This document shows positions 25,617 to 33,853 of a DNA stretch of 64,000 nt, one piece after another (positions within the stretch are counted from its first letter, which is position 1; the number at the start of each line of letters is the position of its first letter). The notes under the pieces are model-generated. The model was given only the letters and a program-made list of their open reading frames with translations, was not told the origin of the DNA and did no database searches. Location: NCBI RefSeq assembly GCF_010729895.1, contig NZ_AP022612.1, positions 4,154,001-4,218,000 on the forward strand. The letters run 5' to 3'. This DNA is from Mycolicibacterium confluentis. GTDB taxonomy: Bacteria; Actinomycetota; Actinomycetes; Mycobacteriales; Mycobacteriaceae. Position numbers and translations under genes: made by a program.

Positions 25617-26896
25617 CAGAGGGTCCCTGCCTTGGTGTCGTCACTGGACACCGACGACACAGTCGGGTCTGGAGTGAGGTCTGGCATCTGCGCGGGCACC
25701 ACCGAATTGGTGGTGGCGTCCCAATCGGCGTTGACGTTGGTGTGGTCGACCTTCTGCTGCTGCGCGCGCCACCACATGTAGTAGGACAGGCCGACCAGGA
25801 TGCTGAAGATCACCAGGTCCCCGATCAGCGGCGACGTGATGCCTGCGATGCCGTGCGAGAGCCAGAACGTCACCGCACCGACGAGACCGGCGGCGGGAAG
25901 CGTCACGAGCCATGCAACCGCCATGCGACCGGCGACGGCCCAGCGCACCTCGGCGCCCGGCTTGCCGACACCCGATCCCAGGATCGAACCGGTGGCGACG
26001 TGCGTCGTCGACAACGCCATGCCCGCAGCGCTCGAACTCAGGATGATGGCCGCCGACGACGCCTCGGCCGCGAGGCCCTGCGGGGACTCGATCTCGACGA
26101 GGCCCTTGCCGAGCGTGCGGATGACACGCCACCCGCCCAGGTAGGTGCCCAGGCCGATGGCCAGCGCACAACTGGCGATCACCCAGAACGGCAGGCCGTT
26201 CTCCTTGACGTCACCGGTCAGATGGCCGGTGGTGATCAGCGCGAGCGCGATGACACCCATCGTCTTCTGTGCGTCGTTGGTGCCGTGCGACAACGCGACC
26301 AGGGAAGCCGTCGCGATCTGCCCCCAGCGGAAGCCCTGCTCACGCTGACGCTTCGAGACCCGCCGGGTGATGCGGTACACCATCCAGGTGCCGCAGGCCG
26401 CGACGACGCCTGCGATCAGCGGAGCGGCGAGCGCCGGGATCAGCACCTTCTGCGTGACGCCGGACCAGTTGACGCCCGCAAGGCCGATCGCGGCGAGGCC
26501 CGCACCGATCAGACCGCCGAAGAGCGCGTGCGACGAACTGGACGGGATGCCGAACAGCCACGTGAGCAGGTTCCAGAGGATGCCGCCGATCAGGCCGGCG
26601 AAGATGATCGTCAGACCCATCGAAGCGTCGATGGTGGGCAGAAGTGAGCCGGTTTTGCCGTCTTGAATCTTGAGCACCGACGTCGTGACAGTCACGGCGA
26701 CCTCGACCGAGAGGAATGCGCCCACGAGGTTGAGCACTCCCGCGAGCAGCACCGCGGTCTTAGGCCTGAGCGCCCGGGTTGCGATCGACGTCGCCATGGC
26801 GTTTCCGGTGTCATGGAAGCCGTTGGTGAAGTCGAAAGCCAGGGCTGTTGTGATCAACAGCACCAAGATGATCAGCTCGGCGCTCATGGTGCTCAT
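25616..26896 (-). CDS. pitA: PitA, low-affinity phosphate transporter
   Basis: The protein has 426 residues with about ten membrane spans and the duplicated PHO4/Pit signatures: F-D-F-T-N-G-F-H-D-T-G-N-A in the N-terminal half and L-S-H-G-T-N-D-A-Q-K in the C-terminal half. Pit proteins import metal-phosphate complexes driven by the proton gradient. It is followed by the overlapping Rv0544c-like gene. The divergent upstream region holds GTTCATC direct repeats at 11-bp spacing that resemble a PHO box. In M. tuberculosis pitA (Rv0545c) is in line with menE; here it points the other way. Confidence 0.95.
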   Translation of the reverse strand: MSTMSAELIILVLLITTALAFDFTNGFHDTGNAMATSIATRALRPKTAVLLAGVLNLVGAFLSVEVAVTVTTSVLKIQDGKTGSLLPTIDASMGLTIIFAGLIGGILWNLLTWLFGIPSSSSHALFGGLIGAGLAAIGLAGVNWSGVTQKVLIPALAAPLIAGVVAACGTWMVYRITRRVSKRQREQGFRWGQIATASLVALSHGTNDAQKTMGVIALALITTGHLTGDVKENGLPFWVIASCALAIGLGTYLGGWRVIRTLGKGLVEIESPQGLAAEASSAAIILSSSAAGMALSTTHVATGSILGSGVGKPGAEVRWAVAGRMAVAWLVTLPAAGLVGAVTFWLSHGIAGITSPLIGDLVIFSILVGLSYYMWWRAQQQKVDHTNVNADWDATTNSVVPAQMPDLTPDPTVSSVSSDDTKAGTL

Positions 26897-26981
26897 TCTG
26901 TAGCCACACCATGCGATTTACCTAGCCGCGCCACGCACCAGAATACGGAGCGACCAGGCACTTTGCCTGGGTGGTAACTGT

Positions 26982-27003
26982 GTTCATCTACTGTTCATCT
27001 TCT
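26982..27003. promoter_or_regulatory. PHO-box-like direct repeat between pitA and DUF3349
   Basis: GTTCATCTACT (26982-26992) is followed immediately by GTTCATCTTCT (26993-27003): two 11-bp direct units with GTTCATC cores. This spacing matches actinobacterial PHO boxes bound by PhoP/RegX3-type regulators, whose consensus core is GTTCACC. It lies about 86 bp before pitA and about 102 bp before the divergent DUF3349 gene. Control by phosphate is inferred. Confidence 0.5.
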
Positions 27004-27105
27004 GTCTGGAACCCGTTGGGGACCGCTGGCGCTCGCTGGCGAACCCGGGTGTGTTGCAGCACACTAGGATCCTGGTCGAGCCACCACTTATCAGGAGCCG
27101 ACGCC

Positions 27106-27408
27106 GTGAATCGTTTTCTCAGCGCCATCGTCTCCTGGCTGCGCGCCGGGTACCCCGAGGGCGTGCCTCAAAACGATTACCTGCCGTTGCTGGCGCTGCT
27201 CTCGCGCCGGTTGACTACCGACGAAGTCAAGATCGTGGCGCGTGAGCTCACCAGTCGCCCGGAATTCGACGACATCGACATCGGCACCGCCATCATGCGG
27301 ATCACCGACGAACTGCCGTCGGCCATCGACGTCGAACGCGTCCGCGAACGGCTCGCCGCCAAGGGGTGGCCGCTCGACGATCCCCGAGACGGGGAGGTCA
27401 GCGAATAG
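27106..27408 (+). CDS. DUF3349 protein, paralog 2 (Rv0543c-like)
   Basis: The protein has 100 residues from GTG 27106, with AGGAG 8 nt upstream. It shares with paralog 1 the W-L-R-A-G-Y-P-E-G-V-P-x-N-D-Y-L-P-L-L-A-L-L opening and the A-K-G-W-P-L-D end. It precedes menE directly, as Rv0543c does in M. tuberculosis, so this copy is the positional ortholog. Its stop TAG shares bases with the proposed AUA start of menE, and GGGGAGG in its last codons serves as the menE ribosome-binding site. Confidence 0.88.
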   Translation: MNRFLSAIVSWLRAGYPEGVPQNDYLPLLALLSRRLTTDEVKIVARELTSRPEFDDIDIGTAIMRITDELPSAIDVERVRERLAAKGWPLDDPRDGEVSE

Positions 27409-28553
27409 CCCCGCTACGCGCACTGGTCGTTCCCCCGGGCCCGTCGGCGTCCCCGATGATGGCCGCACTCGACGTCGTCCTCGACGGCACCGCGAGCGCG
27501 GTGCTGCCGATTCCCGGTGGCGACCTTCGCCAAAGTGATCTGCTCACAACGTCATTGCGCGTTGGCGAGGACATCGACGACGACGTCGCACTGGTGGTGT
27601 CCACCTCGGGAACCACCGGAACCCCGAAGGGCGCGATGCTGACCGCGGCCGCACTGGTCGCGAGCGCGTCGGCGACGCATGACCGCCTCGGCGGCCTGGG
27701 CACCTGGCTGTTGGCGCTTCCGGCCCACCACATCGCCGGGATCCAGGTGCTGATCCGCAGCGTGACGGCCGGCACGGTGCCCGTCGAACTCGACGTGTCC
27801 GACGGGTTCGACGTGACGGCACTGCCCGCCGCGGTGAGCGCGATGGGTTCGGGGCGCCGGTACGCGTCGCTGGTGGCCACCCAACTGGCCAAGACGCTGA
27901 CCGATCCGGCAGCCACCGAGGCGCTCGCCGAACTCGATGCCGTGCTGCTCGGCGGCGGCCCGGCGCCCCTGCCGGTGCTGCAGGGCGCCGCGGCCGCGGG
28001 CATCACGGTGGTGCGGACCTACGGCATGAGCGAGACCGCGGGCGGATGCGTATACGACGGCGTTCCCCTCGACGGCGTCGAGGTCCGCCTGGACGATTCG
28101 CGCATCGAACTCGGCGGCGCCACGCTGGCCAAGGGGTACCGCAATCCGCAGGACCCGGACCCCTTCGCCGAGCCAGGCTGGTTTCGGACCGATGACGTTG
28201 GTGCGCTTGATGATTCGGGCGTGCTACGCGTGCTGGGCAGAAGCGACGACGCGATCAGCACCGGCGGACTGACAGTGCTGCCCCAACTCGTCGAGGCCGT
28301 GCTCGCGACGCACCCCGCCATCGCCGAGTGCGCGGTCTTCGGCGTGCCCGACAACCGACTGGGACAACGCGTGGTCGCGGCCATCGCCCTGGTCGACGGC
28401 GCCGACACACCGACGATCACCGAACTGGCCGCGCACGTCGGCCTGGCGCTGGACAGGACCGCCGCGCCGCGCGAGGTGCACGTCGTCGACGAACTGCCCC
28501 GCCGCGGCATCGGCAAGGTCGACCGGCGCGCACTGGTGCAGCGGTTCGGCTGA
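27405..28553 (+). CDS. menE: MenE, o-succinylbenzoate-CoA ligase
   Basis: The protein is an adenylate-forming ligase making o-succinylbenzoyl-CoA for MenB. It has S-T-S-G-T-T-G-T-P-K-G, Y-G-M-S-E-T-A-G-G, and the C-terminal R-R-G-I-G-K-V-D with the catalytic lysine. The start is unusual: the family N-terminus (L-R-A-L-V-V-P-P-G-P) begins right after ATA 27405, which overlaps the upstream TAG as ATAG and has GGGGAGG 7 nt before it. The alternatives are GTG 27366 (13 extra residues, no good ribosome site) or ATG 27456 (loses conserved residues). At about 382 residues it is compact like other actinobacterial MenE. Confidence 0.85.
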   Translation: MAPLRALVVPPGPSASPMMAALDVVLDGTASAVLPIPGGDLRQSDLLTTSLRVGEDIDDDVALVVSTSGTTGTPKGAMLTAAALVASASATHDRLGGLGTWLLALPAHHIAGIQVLIRSVTAGTVPVELDVSDGFDVTALPAAVSAMGSGRRYASLVATQLAKTLTDPAATEALAELDAVLLGGGPAPLPVLQGAAAAGITVVRTYGMSETAGGCVYDGVPLDGVEVRLDDSRIELGGATLAKGYRNPQDPDPFAEPGWFRTDDVGALDDSGVLRVLGRSDDAISTGGLTVLPQLVEAVLATHPAIAECAVFGVPDNRLGQRVVAAIALVDGADTPTITELAAHVGLALDRTAAPREVHVVDELPRRGIGKVDRRALVQRFG

Positions 28554-28595
28554 CGGAGCCACCGAACACGGCCTGACCGCGGGCATGATGGCGGC

Positions 28596-29210
28596 ATGCG
28601 TCGCGAGATTCACACCGTCGAAGAACTGCGCGCCCTCGTCGGTCATCCGAACGAGTTCGTGGCCAACAAGGTCCGCGACAGGCTGGCCCCCATCCATCGC
28701 GACTGGCTGGCGCACTCCCCACTCGGCTTCGTCGCCACGACCGACGCCGAGGGTCGCGTGGACGTGTCCCCGAAGGGCGACCCAGCCGGCTTCGTCCATG
28801 TCCTCGACGACACCACAATCGCGATTCCCGAACGTCCGGGCAACAAGCGCGTCGACGGGCATCTCAACGTGCTGCAGCGCCCGCACGTCGGAACCCTGTT
28901 CCTGATCCCTGGCCGCGGTGACACGCTGCGCATCAACGGGCGCGCGACCATCGTGGCCGACGCCGACTATTTCGACGCCATGACCGTGCAGGGCAAGCGC
29001 CCCATCCTGGCCCTTGAGATCGCCGTCGAGGAGGTGTTCTTCCACTGCGCCAAGGCATTTCTGCGTTCCGACGCCTGGCGGCCCGACACGTGGAACCCCA
29101 CCGCGCTGCCCAGCGTCGCGCAGATGGCCCACGCACTGCGGATGGGTGTGAGCCTCGCCGAGTTGGAGCGCTACTACGACGAGGACAATGTGCGCACCAT
29201 GCTCTATTGA
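28596..29210 (+). CDS. PPOX-class FMN-binding protein (DR2398-type)
   Basis: The protein has 204 residues with a pyridoxamine-5'-phosphate-oxidase-like split barrel: L-G-F-V-A-T-T-D-A-E-G-R-V-D-V-S-P-K-G-D-P-A-G near the N-terminus and R-I-N-G-R-A-T in the middle. This subgroup (DR2398-like) binds FMN and is not a true PdxH, because it lacks the C-terminal PLP-binding segment. The reaction is unknown. It starts at ATG 28596, 42 bases after menE. Confidence 0.82.
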   Translation: MRREIHTVEELRALVGHPNEFVANKVRDRLAPIHRDWLAHSPLGFVATTDAEGRVDVSPKGDPAGFVHVLDDTTIAIPERPGNKRVDGHLNVLQRPHVGTLFLIPGRGDTLRINGRATIVADADYFDAMTVQGKRPILALEIAVEEVFFHCAKAFLRSDAWRPDTWNPTALPSVAQMAHALRMGVSLAELERYYDEDNVRTMLY

Positions 29211-29233
29211 CCGGTGTACTAGCGTGGTCGGCC

Positions 29234-29761
29234 ATGGCCGGTTGTACGCGGATCGTCGCTGGCGGGATCGCCGTCGCAGCGGGTCTTGCCGTCGCACCGC
29301 AGGCCGCGGCCGAACCGACCCCAGTACCGGCACCGGCACCGGCACCAGAATTACCCCAAGCACCCGAGCCCGCCCCGCCCCCGAATGCCACGTGGCATGG
29401 CCCGCTGGCCCAGAGCGACGGCCCCATGGGCCCCGCGGGCCTGCCGCTGGGGACCGCAGGAGCCGAGATGGTGCTGGGCCAGGCGCAGGCTCCGAGCGCG
29501 CCTGGTGCCGACCCCGGTGCCCCACCGCCGCTCAACGCCTGGAACAACGCGTATCTGCTGCCGCAGCACACCGAGCCCGCCGCACCTGGTGACGGCACCG
29601 TCGTCGGGGTGGCACCGGGCGCCGAGAACACCAACGCGAGCCAGTGGGACTACCTGCGGCGGCTCTACGGGATGCACCGGGACGGCGGGCTGACGGGCGC
29701 GCTGCTGGGGCAGGCGCCCGCCGGTGAACGCCCAGAACTTGCGCCAGGCTCAGAAGGCTGA
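29234..29761 (+). CDS. Secreted proline-rich protein of unknown function
   Basis: The protein has 175 residues. A signal peptide is clear (hydrophobic A-G-G-I-A-V-A-A-G-L-A-V-A-P, with A-A-A-E a likely cleavage site near residue 27). It is followed by a P/A-rich stretch and a small C-terminal region with W-D-Y-L-R-R-L-Y-G-M-H. No lipobox or membrane anchor. The layout resembles small exported mycobacterial proteins without known function. Its 3' end overlaps the convergent azlD gene by 12 bases. Confidence 0.72.
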   Translation: MAGCTRIVAGGIAVAAGLAVAPQAAAEPTPVPAPAPAPELPQAPEPAPPPNATWHGPLAQSDGPMGPAGLPLGTAGAEMVLGQAQAPSAPGADPGAPPPLNAWNNAYLLPQHTEPAAPGDGTVVGVAPGAENTNASQWDYLRRLYGMHRDGGLTGALLGQAPAGERPELAPGSEG

Positions 29762-30073
29762 CATCAGCACGACGTAGACGACGGTGCCGGCCAGGATGCT
29801 GAGCAGCGCGTGCCCACGCCATATGTGCAGACCCGCGGTCACCACCACCGCGATCGCGAGCCACACGAGATGCAGCCCGCCGGAAGCCACACCGGGGCGC
29901 AGCGTGTAGACCATCAGCATCACCATGACGCCGACCGGCATGTGGACGCTCAGATACTTCACGACCGCGCTGTGCCGCATGGGCGCCAACACCGCGAACG
30001 GCAGTGCGCGCAGCGCCCAGGTGACCGCCGCGGCCACCAACACCAGGACCGCGATGTGCGCGTTGTCAGGCAT
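29750..30073 (-). CDS. azlD: AzlD-type branched-chain amino acid exporter subunit
   Basis: The protein has 107 residues, four hydrophobic segments and the AzlD opening A-V-T-W-A-L-R-A-L-P-F. It pairs with AzlC (30066-30761), whose end overlaps its start by 8 bases. AzlC/AzlD (YgaZ/YgaH) form two-component exporters for branched-chain amino acids and analogs. The substrate here is assumed from the family. Confidence 0.88.
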   Translation of the reverse strand: MPDNAHIAVLVLVAAAVTWALRALPFAVLAPMRHSAVVKYLSVHMPVGVMVMLMVYTLRPGVASGGLHLVWLAIAVVVTAGLHIWRGHALLSILAGTVVYVVLMSAF

Positions 30074-30761
30074 CGCGCCTGCGGTCCACGACAAAGCGCA
30101 TGATCAGCACCGCGGTGAACGCCGCGAACGCGCACACCAGAAGCTGTCCCGGCGCGACGATCCACGCCGCCCCCGCGCACACGGCAGCCGAGACTGCGGT
30201 GAGACGGTCGGGGCGCTGCCGGTAGGCATCGATGGCCAGCACGATGAACAGCGCGGTCAGCGCGAAGTCCAGTCCCTGCAGCCGCTCAATCGGCAGGGCC
30301 TCGCCCAGCGCGCCTCCGATCGCCGCACCCGTCACCCACAGAAGTTGCAGCAGCACCTGCATCGTCAGGATCGGCCGGGTGGTCCACGACGAGGCCTCGG
30401 GGCTGACGCCGACGGCGTAGGCCTCATCCGACAGCGTGTAGGTGCTGTAGAGCCTGGCCGCCACACCGCGCACCCGGTGCAGCGGGAACGACAGCGCATA
30501 GAACACGTGCCGGGAGTTGACGATGAAGGTCGTCAGCGCCACCGCGGCCACCGGCGCTCCCGTCGCGGCCAGACCCACCATGAGGAACTCGAGCGAACCG
30601 GCGTAGATCACAGCCGCGAACACCGGCGCCCACCACCACGCCAGGCCCGCGTGCACCACCAGGAACCCGAGTGCCATCCCCAACGGAATGAAGGCCAAAC
30701 CGATGGGTGCCGTGACCTGTGCGACCCGTCGCACATTGTGCGGCGACGGGTCTTCGGACAT
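30066..30761 (-). CDS. azlC: AzlC-type branched-chain amino acid exporter subunit
   Basis: The protein has 231 residues with about six membrane spans and typical AzlC features: P-I-G-L-A-F-I-P-L-G-M-A-L-G-F near the N-terminus, then Y-A-G-S-L-E-F-L and N-S-R-H-V-F-Y-A-L-S-F. It would form the larger subunit of the exporter with AzlD. Start at ATG 30761. No adjacent Lrp-type regulator is seen; the neighbouring OmpR-type system is transcribed away from it. Confidence 0.9.
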   Translation of the reverse strand: MSEDPSPHNVRRVAQVTAPIGLAFIPLGMALGFLVVHAGLAWWWAPVFAAVIYAGSLEFLMVGLAATGAPVAAVALTTFIVNSRHVFYALSFPLHRVRGVAARLYSTYTLSDEAYAVGVSPEASSWTTRPILTMQVLLQLLWVTGAAIGGALGEALPIERLQGLDFALTALFIVLAIDAYRQRPDRLTAVSAAVCAGAAWIVAPGQLLVCAFAAFTAVLIMRFVVDRRRDA

Positions 30762-30847
30762 GGCTCCACTGTGTAACACCCCGGCCGCGGCAGCCCAAAC
30801 CGCGGCCTTGGCGCAGGTGATGGGGTTTCAGCGCGGCCAAATCAGGC

Positions 30848-30859
30848 TACCGTCAAGGT
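30848..30859 (+). promoter_or_regulatory. Leaderless -10 element of the response-regulator operon
   Basis: TACCGT (30848-30853) is followed by six bases and then GTG 30860, the start of the response regulator. Transcription 6-7 bases after the hexamer would begin at the start codon. No convincing -35 is seen, which is common in mycobacterial promoters. Confidence 0.45.
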
Positions 30860-31561
30860 GTGGGGGCACACGTGTTGATCGCCGACGACGACCTAGTCCT
30901 GCGGGACATGGTCCGTCGGTACCTGGAACGCGACGGTATGGAGGTCGCGGTGGCCGGTGACGGCCATGAGGCGCTGCGCCTGCTGGGCAGTGAGCACATT
31001 GATGTCGCGGTGCTCGACGTCATGATGCCGGGCCCCAACGGCATCACGCTGTGCCGCGGTCTGCGGCAGGCCGGTGACTACAGCGTGCCCGTGATCCTCC
31101 TCACCGCCCTGGGCGAGGAGGACGACCGGATCGCGGGTCTGGAGGCCGGCGCCGACGACTACCTGACCAAACCTTTCAGCCCGCGCGAGTTGGCGCTGCG
31201 GGTGCGTTCGGTCCTGCGCCGAGCCAGCACGCCCCCGAGCACGCACCCCGCGCAGATCACGCTCGGCAACATGACGGTGTCGGCCGCGGCCCGCACCGTC
31301 ACGGTCGACGGCAGGCCGATCGGCCTGACCAACCGCGAGTTCGATCTTCTGCTGTTCTTCCTGACCCACAGCGGCACGGTCTTCACCCGTGAGGAACTGC
31401 TCAGCCAGGTGTGGCGCTGGGACTACGGCGACCTGTCCACCGTGACGGTGCACGTCAAACGTCTGCGCTCGAAACTCGGTGAGCACCACCGCATCCAGAC
31501 CGTCTGGGGCCGTGGGTATCTGTGGCAGCGCGACCTGTCAGCTCCCGAGCCCACCCGGTGA
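30860..31561 (+). CDS. OmpR-family response regulator
   Basis: The protein has 233 residues: a receiver domain with phosphoacceptor Asp53 (V-L-D-V-M-M-P-G), acidic D9/D10/D11, T82 and K104 (T-K-P-F), then a winged-helix DNA-binding domain (G-L-T-N-R-E-F-D-L-L and V-H-V-K-R-L-R-S-K-L). It is followed by its histidine kinase, which starts in the GTGA overlap at 31558-31561. It is not obviously one of the named mycobacterial systems, so targets are unknown. The adjacent exporter genes are divergent and might be controlled by it. Confidence 0.93.
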   Translation: MGAHVLIADDDLVLRDMVRRYLERDGMEVAVAGDGHEALRLLGSEHIDVAVLDVMMPGPNGITLCRGLRQAGDYSVPVILLTALGEEDDRIAGLEAGADDYLTKPFSPRELALRVRSVLRRASTPPSTHPAQITLGNMTVSAAARTVTVDGRPIGLTNREFDLLLFFLTHSGTVFTREELLSQVWRWDYGDLSTVTVHVKRLRSKLGEHHRIQTVWGRGYLWQRDLSAPEPTR

Positions 31562-32592
31562 CGATCCCCAGTGATCTGATCAAGATCATCGCCATCGCCC
31601 TGGCGTGCTCCATCCCCGTGGTGCTGGCCGGTGCCGTCACGATCCGGCTGGCCCGGTCCTGGTCGCTGGCGGCCAGCATGGTGGTGCTGGTGCTCATCCC
31701 GTTGGTCGCGACGTTCACCGGCGTGCTGGGCGCGAACGGTTTCATGATGACCGGCTTCGAACGCAGCGTCGAGAAGTCCACGAGCGTGGTCCTTCTGGTG
31801 GTGTCTGTGGTGACCATTCCCGCGGCCGTCATGCTGGGCCGGTATCAGGCCCGACGCACGGTGTGGGAGCAGGAGATTCGGGATGCCGAACGCGCCGCCG
31901 AGAAGTCACGGCGCCGACTGGTGGCGTTCGTGAGCCACGACCTGCGCACCCCGCTGGCCGGGATCCGCGCGGTCGCCGAGGCGATCGCCGACGGCGTCGT
32001 CACCGACGACGACATCCGCAGCCACGCCAAACACATCGAGCAGGAGTCGATCCGGCTGTCGGAGATGGTGGAGGACCTCTTCGAGATGTCGAAGATCAAC
32101 GCGGGCGCGGTCACCACCCGATTCGACACCGTCGCACTCGACGAGGTCGTCGATGACGTCGTGGCCGCCCACCGCATCGCGGCCGGGCGCTCGAAGGTGG
32201 CCTTGCGCACGCAGTTGCCCGCCGAACCTGTCCGCGTGATCGGGAGCCATCGGGCCCTGACCCGGGTCCTGTCCAACCTGGTCGCCAACGCGATCGCGCA
32301 CACCCCCGACGATGGAGCGGTGACGCTGTCGCTGGGCCGCGACGGCGACGTGTGGGTGCGCGTCGACGACACCGGGGTCGGCATCGACGAGGCCGACCTG
32401 GCGCGGGTCTTCGACGTCGCCTATCGCGGCTCGAATGCCCGGGTGCCGCGGGCGGATTCGTCGCTGCCCAGCGGGTCCGGACTGGGTCTGGCGATTGCGG
32501 CGGGACTGGTGGCGGCCTACGGCGGCACGCTCACCGCGCACAACACCGACGTCGGCGCGCGGTTCGAGGTCCGGCTTCCGCGCGCCGACTGA
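31558..32592 (+). CDS. Sensor histidine kinase
   Basis: The protein has 344 residues. Three hydrophobic segments (about residues 8-30, 38-58 and 75-95) are separated by very short loops, so no sizeable extracytoplasmic sensor domain is present. The HisKA H-box V-S-H-D-L-R-T-P-L has His127, and the ATPase domain shows N-L-V-A-N-A, D-D-T-G-V-G-I and G-S-G-L-G-L-A-I. It probably senses a membrane-linked signal. It is translationally coupled to the response regulator. Confidence 0.92.
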   Translation: MTIPSDLIKIIAIALACSIPVVLAGAVTIRLARSWSLAASMVVLVLIPLVATFTGVLGANGFMMTGFERSVEKSTSVVLLVVSVVTIPAAVMLGRYQARRTVWEQEIRDAERAAEKSRRRLVAFVSHDLRTPLAGIRAVAEAIADGVVTDDDIRSHAKHIEQESIRLSEMVEDLFEMSKINAGAVTTRFDTVALDEVVDDVVAAHRIAAGRSKVALRTQLPAEPVRVIGSHRALTRVLSNLVANAIAHTPDDGAVTLSLGRDGDVWVRVDDTGVGIDEADLARVFDVAYRGSNARVPRADSSLPSGSGLGLAIAAGLVAAYGGTLTAHNTDVGARFEVRLPRAD

Positions 32593-32597
32593 GCCGG

Positions 32598-33728
32598 TCA
32601 GTCGTCGAGCGAACCGGACAACCGCTCGGCGGCGGTCACGTAGTCCTCGATGAACTCCAGCACGACCTCACGGGCCGGCTTGACCTTGTTCATCAGGCCG
32701 ACGCCCTGGCCCACGAAGTAAGTGGCCAGCGCCTGCGCGCCCTCGTGGCCGGTGGCGGCCAGCTTGTCGATGCGGCGCAGCTGGGGCTCGACGAGCATGT
32801 TCTGCAGCGGCAGCGGCAGGGTCGGATGCCCGCCAGGAGTGGGCGCCCAAGCCTTGGTCCAGTCCGAGACCAGCTGGCGCGCAGGCTTTCCAGTGCGCCC
32901 GGTCGACCGGATGGTGTCGCGGGAGGAGGCCGCAAGCATTTTCTTCACGGTGGCCGGCGCGGTCTCGGCCTCCTCTGTGGTCAGCCACACCGAACCGGTC
33001 CAGGCGCCCGCGGCGCCCATCGCGACGCAGGCCGCCATCTGCTTACCGGTGACGATGCCGCCCGCGGCCAGCACCGGCACGTCGCTGCCGACGCTCGCCA
33101 GGGCATCGAGCACCTCGGGCACCAGCACCAGGGTGGACACCTCACCGCAGTGTCCGCCGGCCTCGGTGCCCTGCGCGATGATGAGGTCGACACCGGCCTT
33201 GACCTGCTTGAGCGCGTGTTCCTTGGCGCCCACCAGCGCGGCCACGGGCACACCTGAGGAGCGTCCCGCCTCGATCATGTAATCCGGCGGCACGCCAAGC
33301 GCGTTGGCCATGAGCTTGATGGGATGCCGCAGCGCGACCTCCAGAAGCTGCTCACCGGTGTCACCGGACAGGCCGCTTCCACCGAGGCGCGGCTTCTTCT
33401 CCTCGACCGGGATGTCGTGGCCGGCAAGCAGTTCGGTGACGAACTCCCGGAATTCGCCCGGGATGCGGTCGGCCAGCTGCGTCGTCGACACGTTCTCGCC
33501 CTTGCCCTCGAACTTGGCGGGCACGATGATGTCGACGCCGTAGGGCTTGCCCTTGACCTCGGAGTCGATCCAGGCGAGTTCCTGCTCAAGCTGGTCAGGG
33601 CTGTACGCGGTGCCGCCGAGCACGCCGAAACCGCCCGCATTCGTGACCGCAGCGACGACGTCGCGGCAGTGGCTGAAGGCGAACAGGGGGAACTCGATGC
33701 CGTATTGATCGCAGATCGGAGTCTTCAC
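32598..33728 (-). CDS. Nitronate monooxygenase / 2-nitropropane dioxygenase family flavoprotein
   Basis: The protein has 376 residues of TIM-barrel FMN type. F-A-F-S-H-C-R-D-V-V-A-A-V at the N-terminus and A-Q-G-T-E-A-G-G-H-C-G-E, V-L-A-A-G-G-I-V-T and G-A-A-G-A-W-T-G-S-V for phosphate binding place it in the NMO family, near M. tuberculosis Rv1533-like proteins. Related mycobacterial members act in sterol-ring catabolism (IpdC), so nitronate need not be the true substrate. It starts at GTG 33728, six bases after a -10-like CATACT. A TTGAC/GTCAA inverted repeat lies within the promoter. Confidence 0.88.
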   Translation of the reverse strand: MKTPICDQYGIEFPLFAFSHCRDVVAAVTNAGGFGVLGGTAYSPDQLEQELAWIDSEVKGKPYGVDIIVPAKFEGKGENVSTTQLADRIPGEFREFVTELLAGHDIPVEEKKPRLGGSGLSGDTGEQLLEVALRHPIKLMANALGVPPDYMIEAGRSSGVPVAALVGAKEHALKQVKAGVDLIIAQGTEAGGHCGEVSTLVLVPEVLDALASVGSDVPVLAAGGIVTGKQMAACVAMGAAGAWTGSVWLTTEEAETAPATVKKMLAASSRDTIRSTGRTGKPARQLVSDWTKAWAPTPGGHPTLPLPLQNMLVEPQLRRIDKLAATGHEGAQALATYFVGQGVGLMNKVKPAREVVLEFIEDYVTAAERLSGSLDD

Positions 33729-33734
33729 CCGGCC

Positions 33735-33764
33735 AGTATGACTTGACGGGTGTCAAAAACTCAA
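33735..33764 (-). promoter_or_regulatory. Promoter with inverted-repeat operator before the NMO-like gene
   Basis: On the minus strand TTGAGT (33764-33759) and CATACT (33740-33735) are spaced 18 bases apart, and CATACT ends six bases before GTG 33728. Between them is TTGAC-ACCC-GTCAA (33743-33756), a perfect 5-bp inverted repeat placed to block the promoter. A TetR-type repressor would fit; no candidate gene lies next to it. Confidence 0.5.
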
Positions 33765-33853
33765 TGGGCGGTGTCAACGGCCCGATCCGCCGCCGAGAAT
33801 GCCGGCACGGCTGCGGTCGATGCGTGGCAACCGCCCAGAAGGCAATTTCGCCG

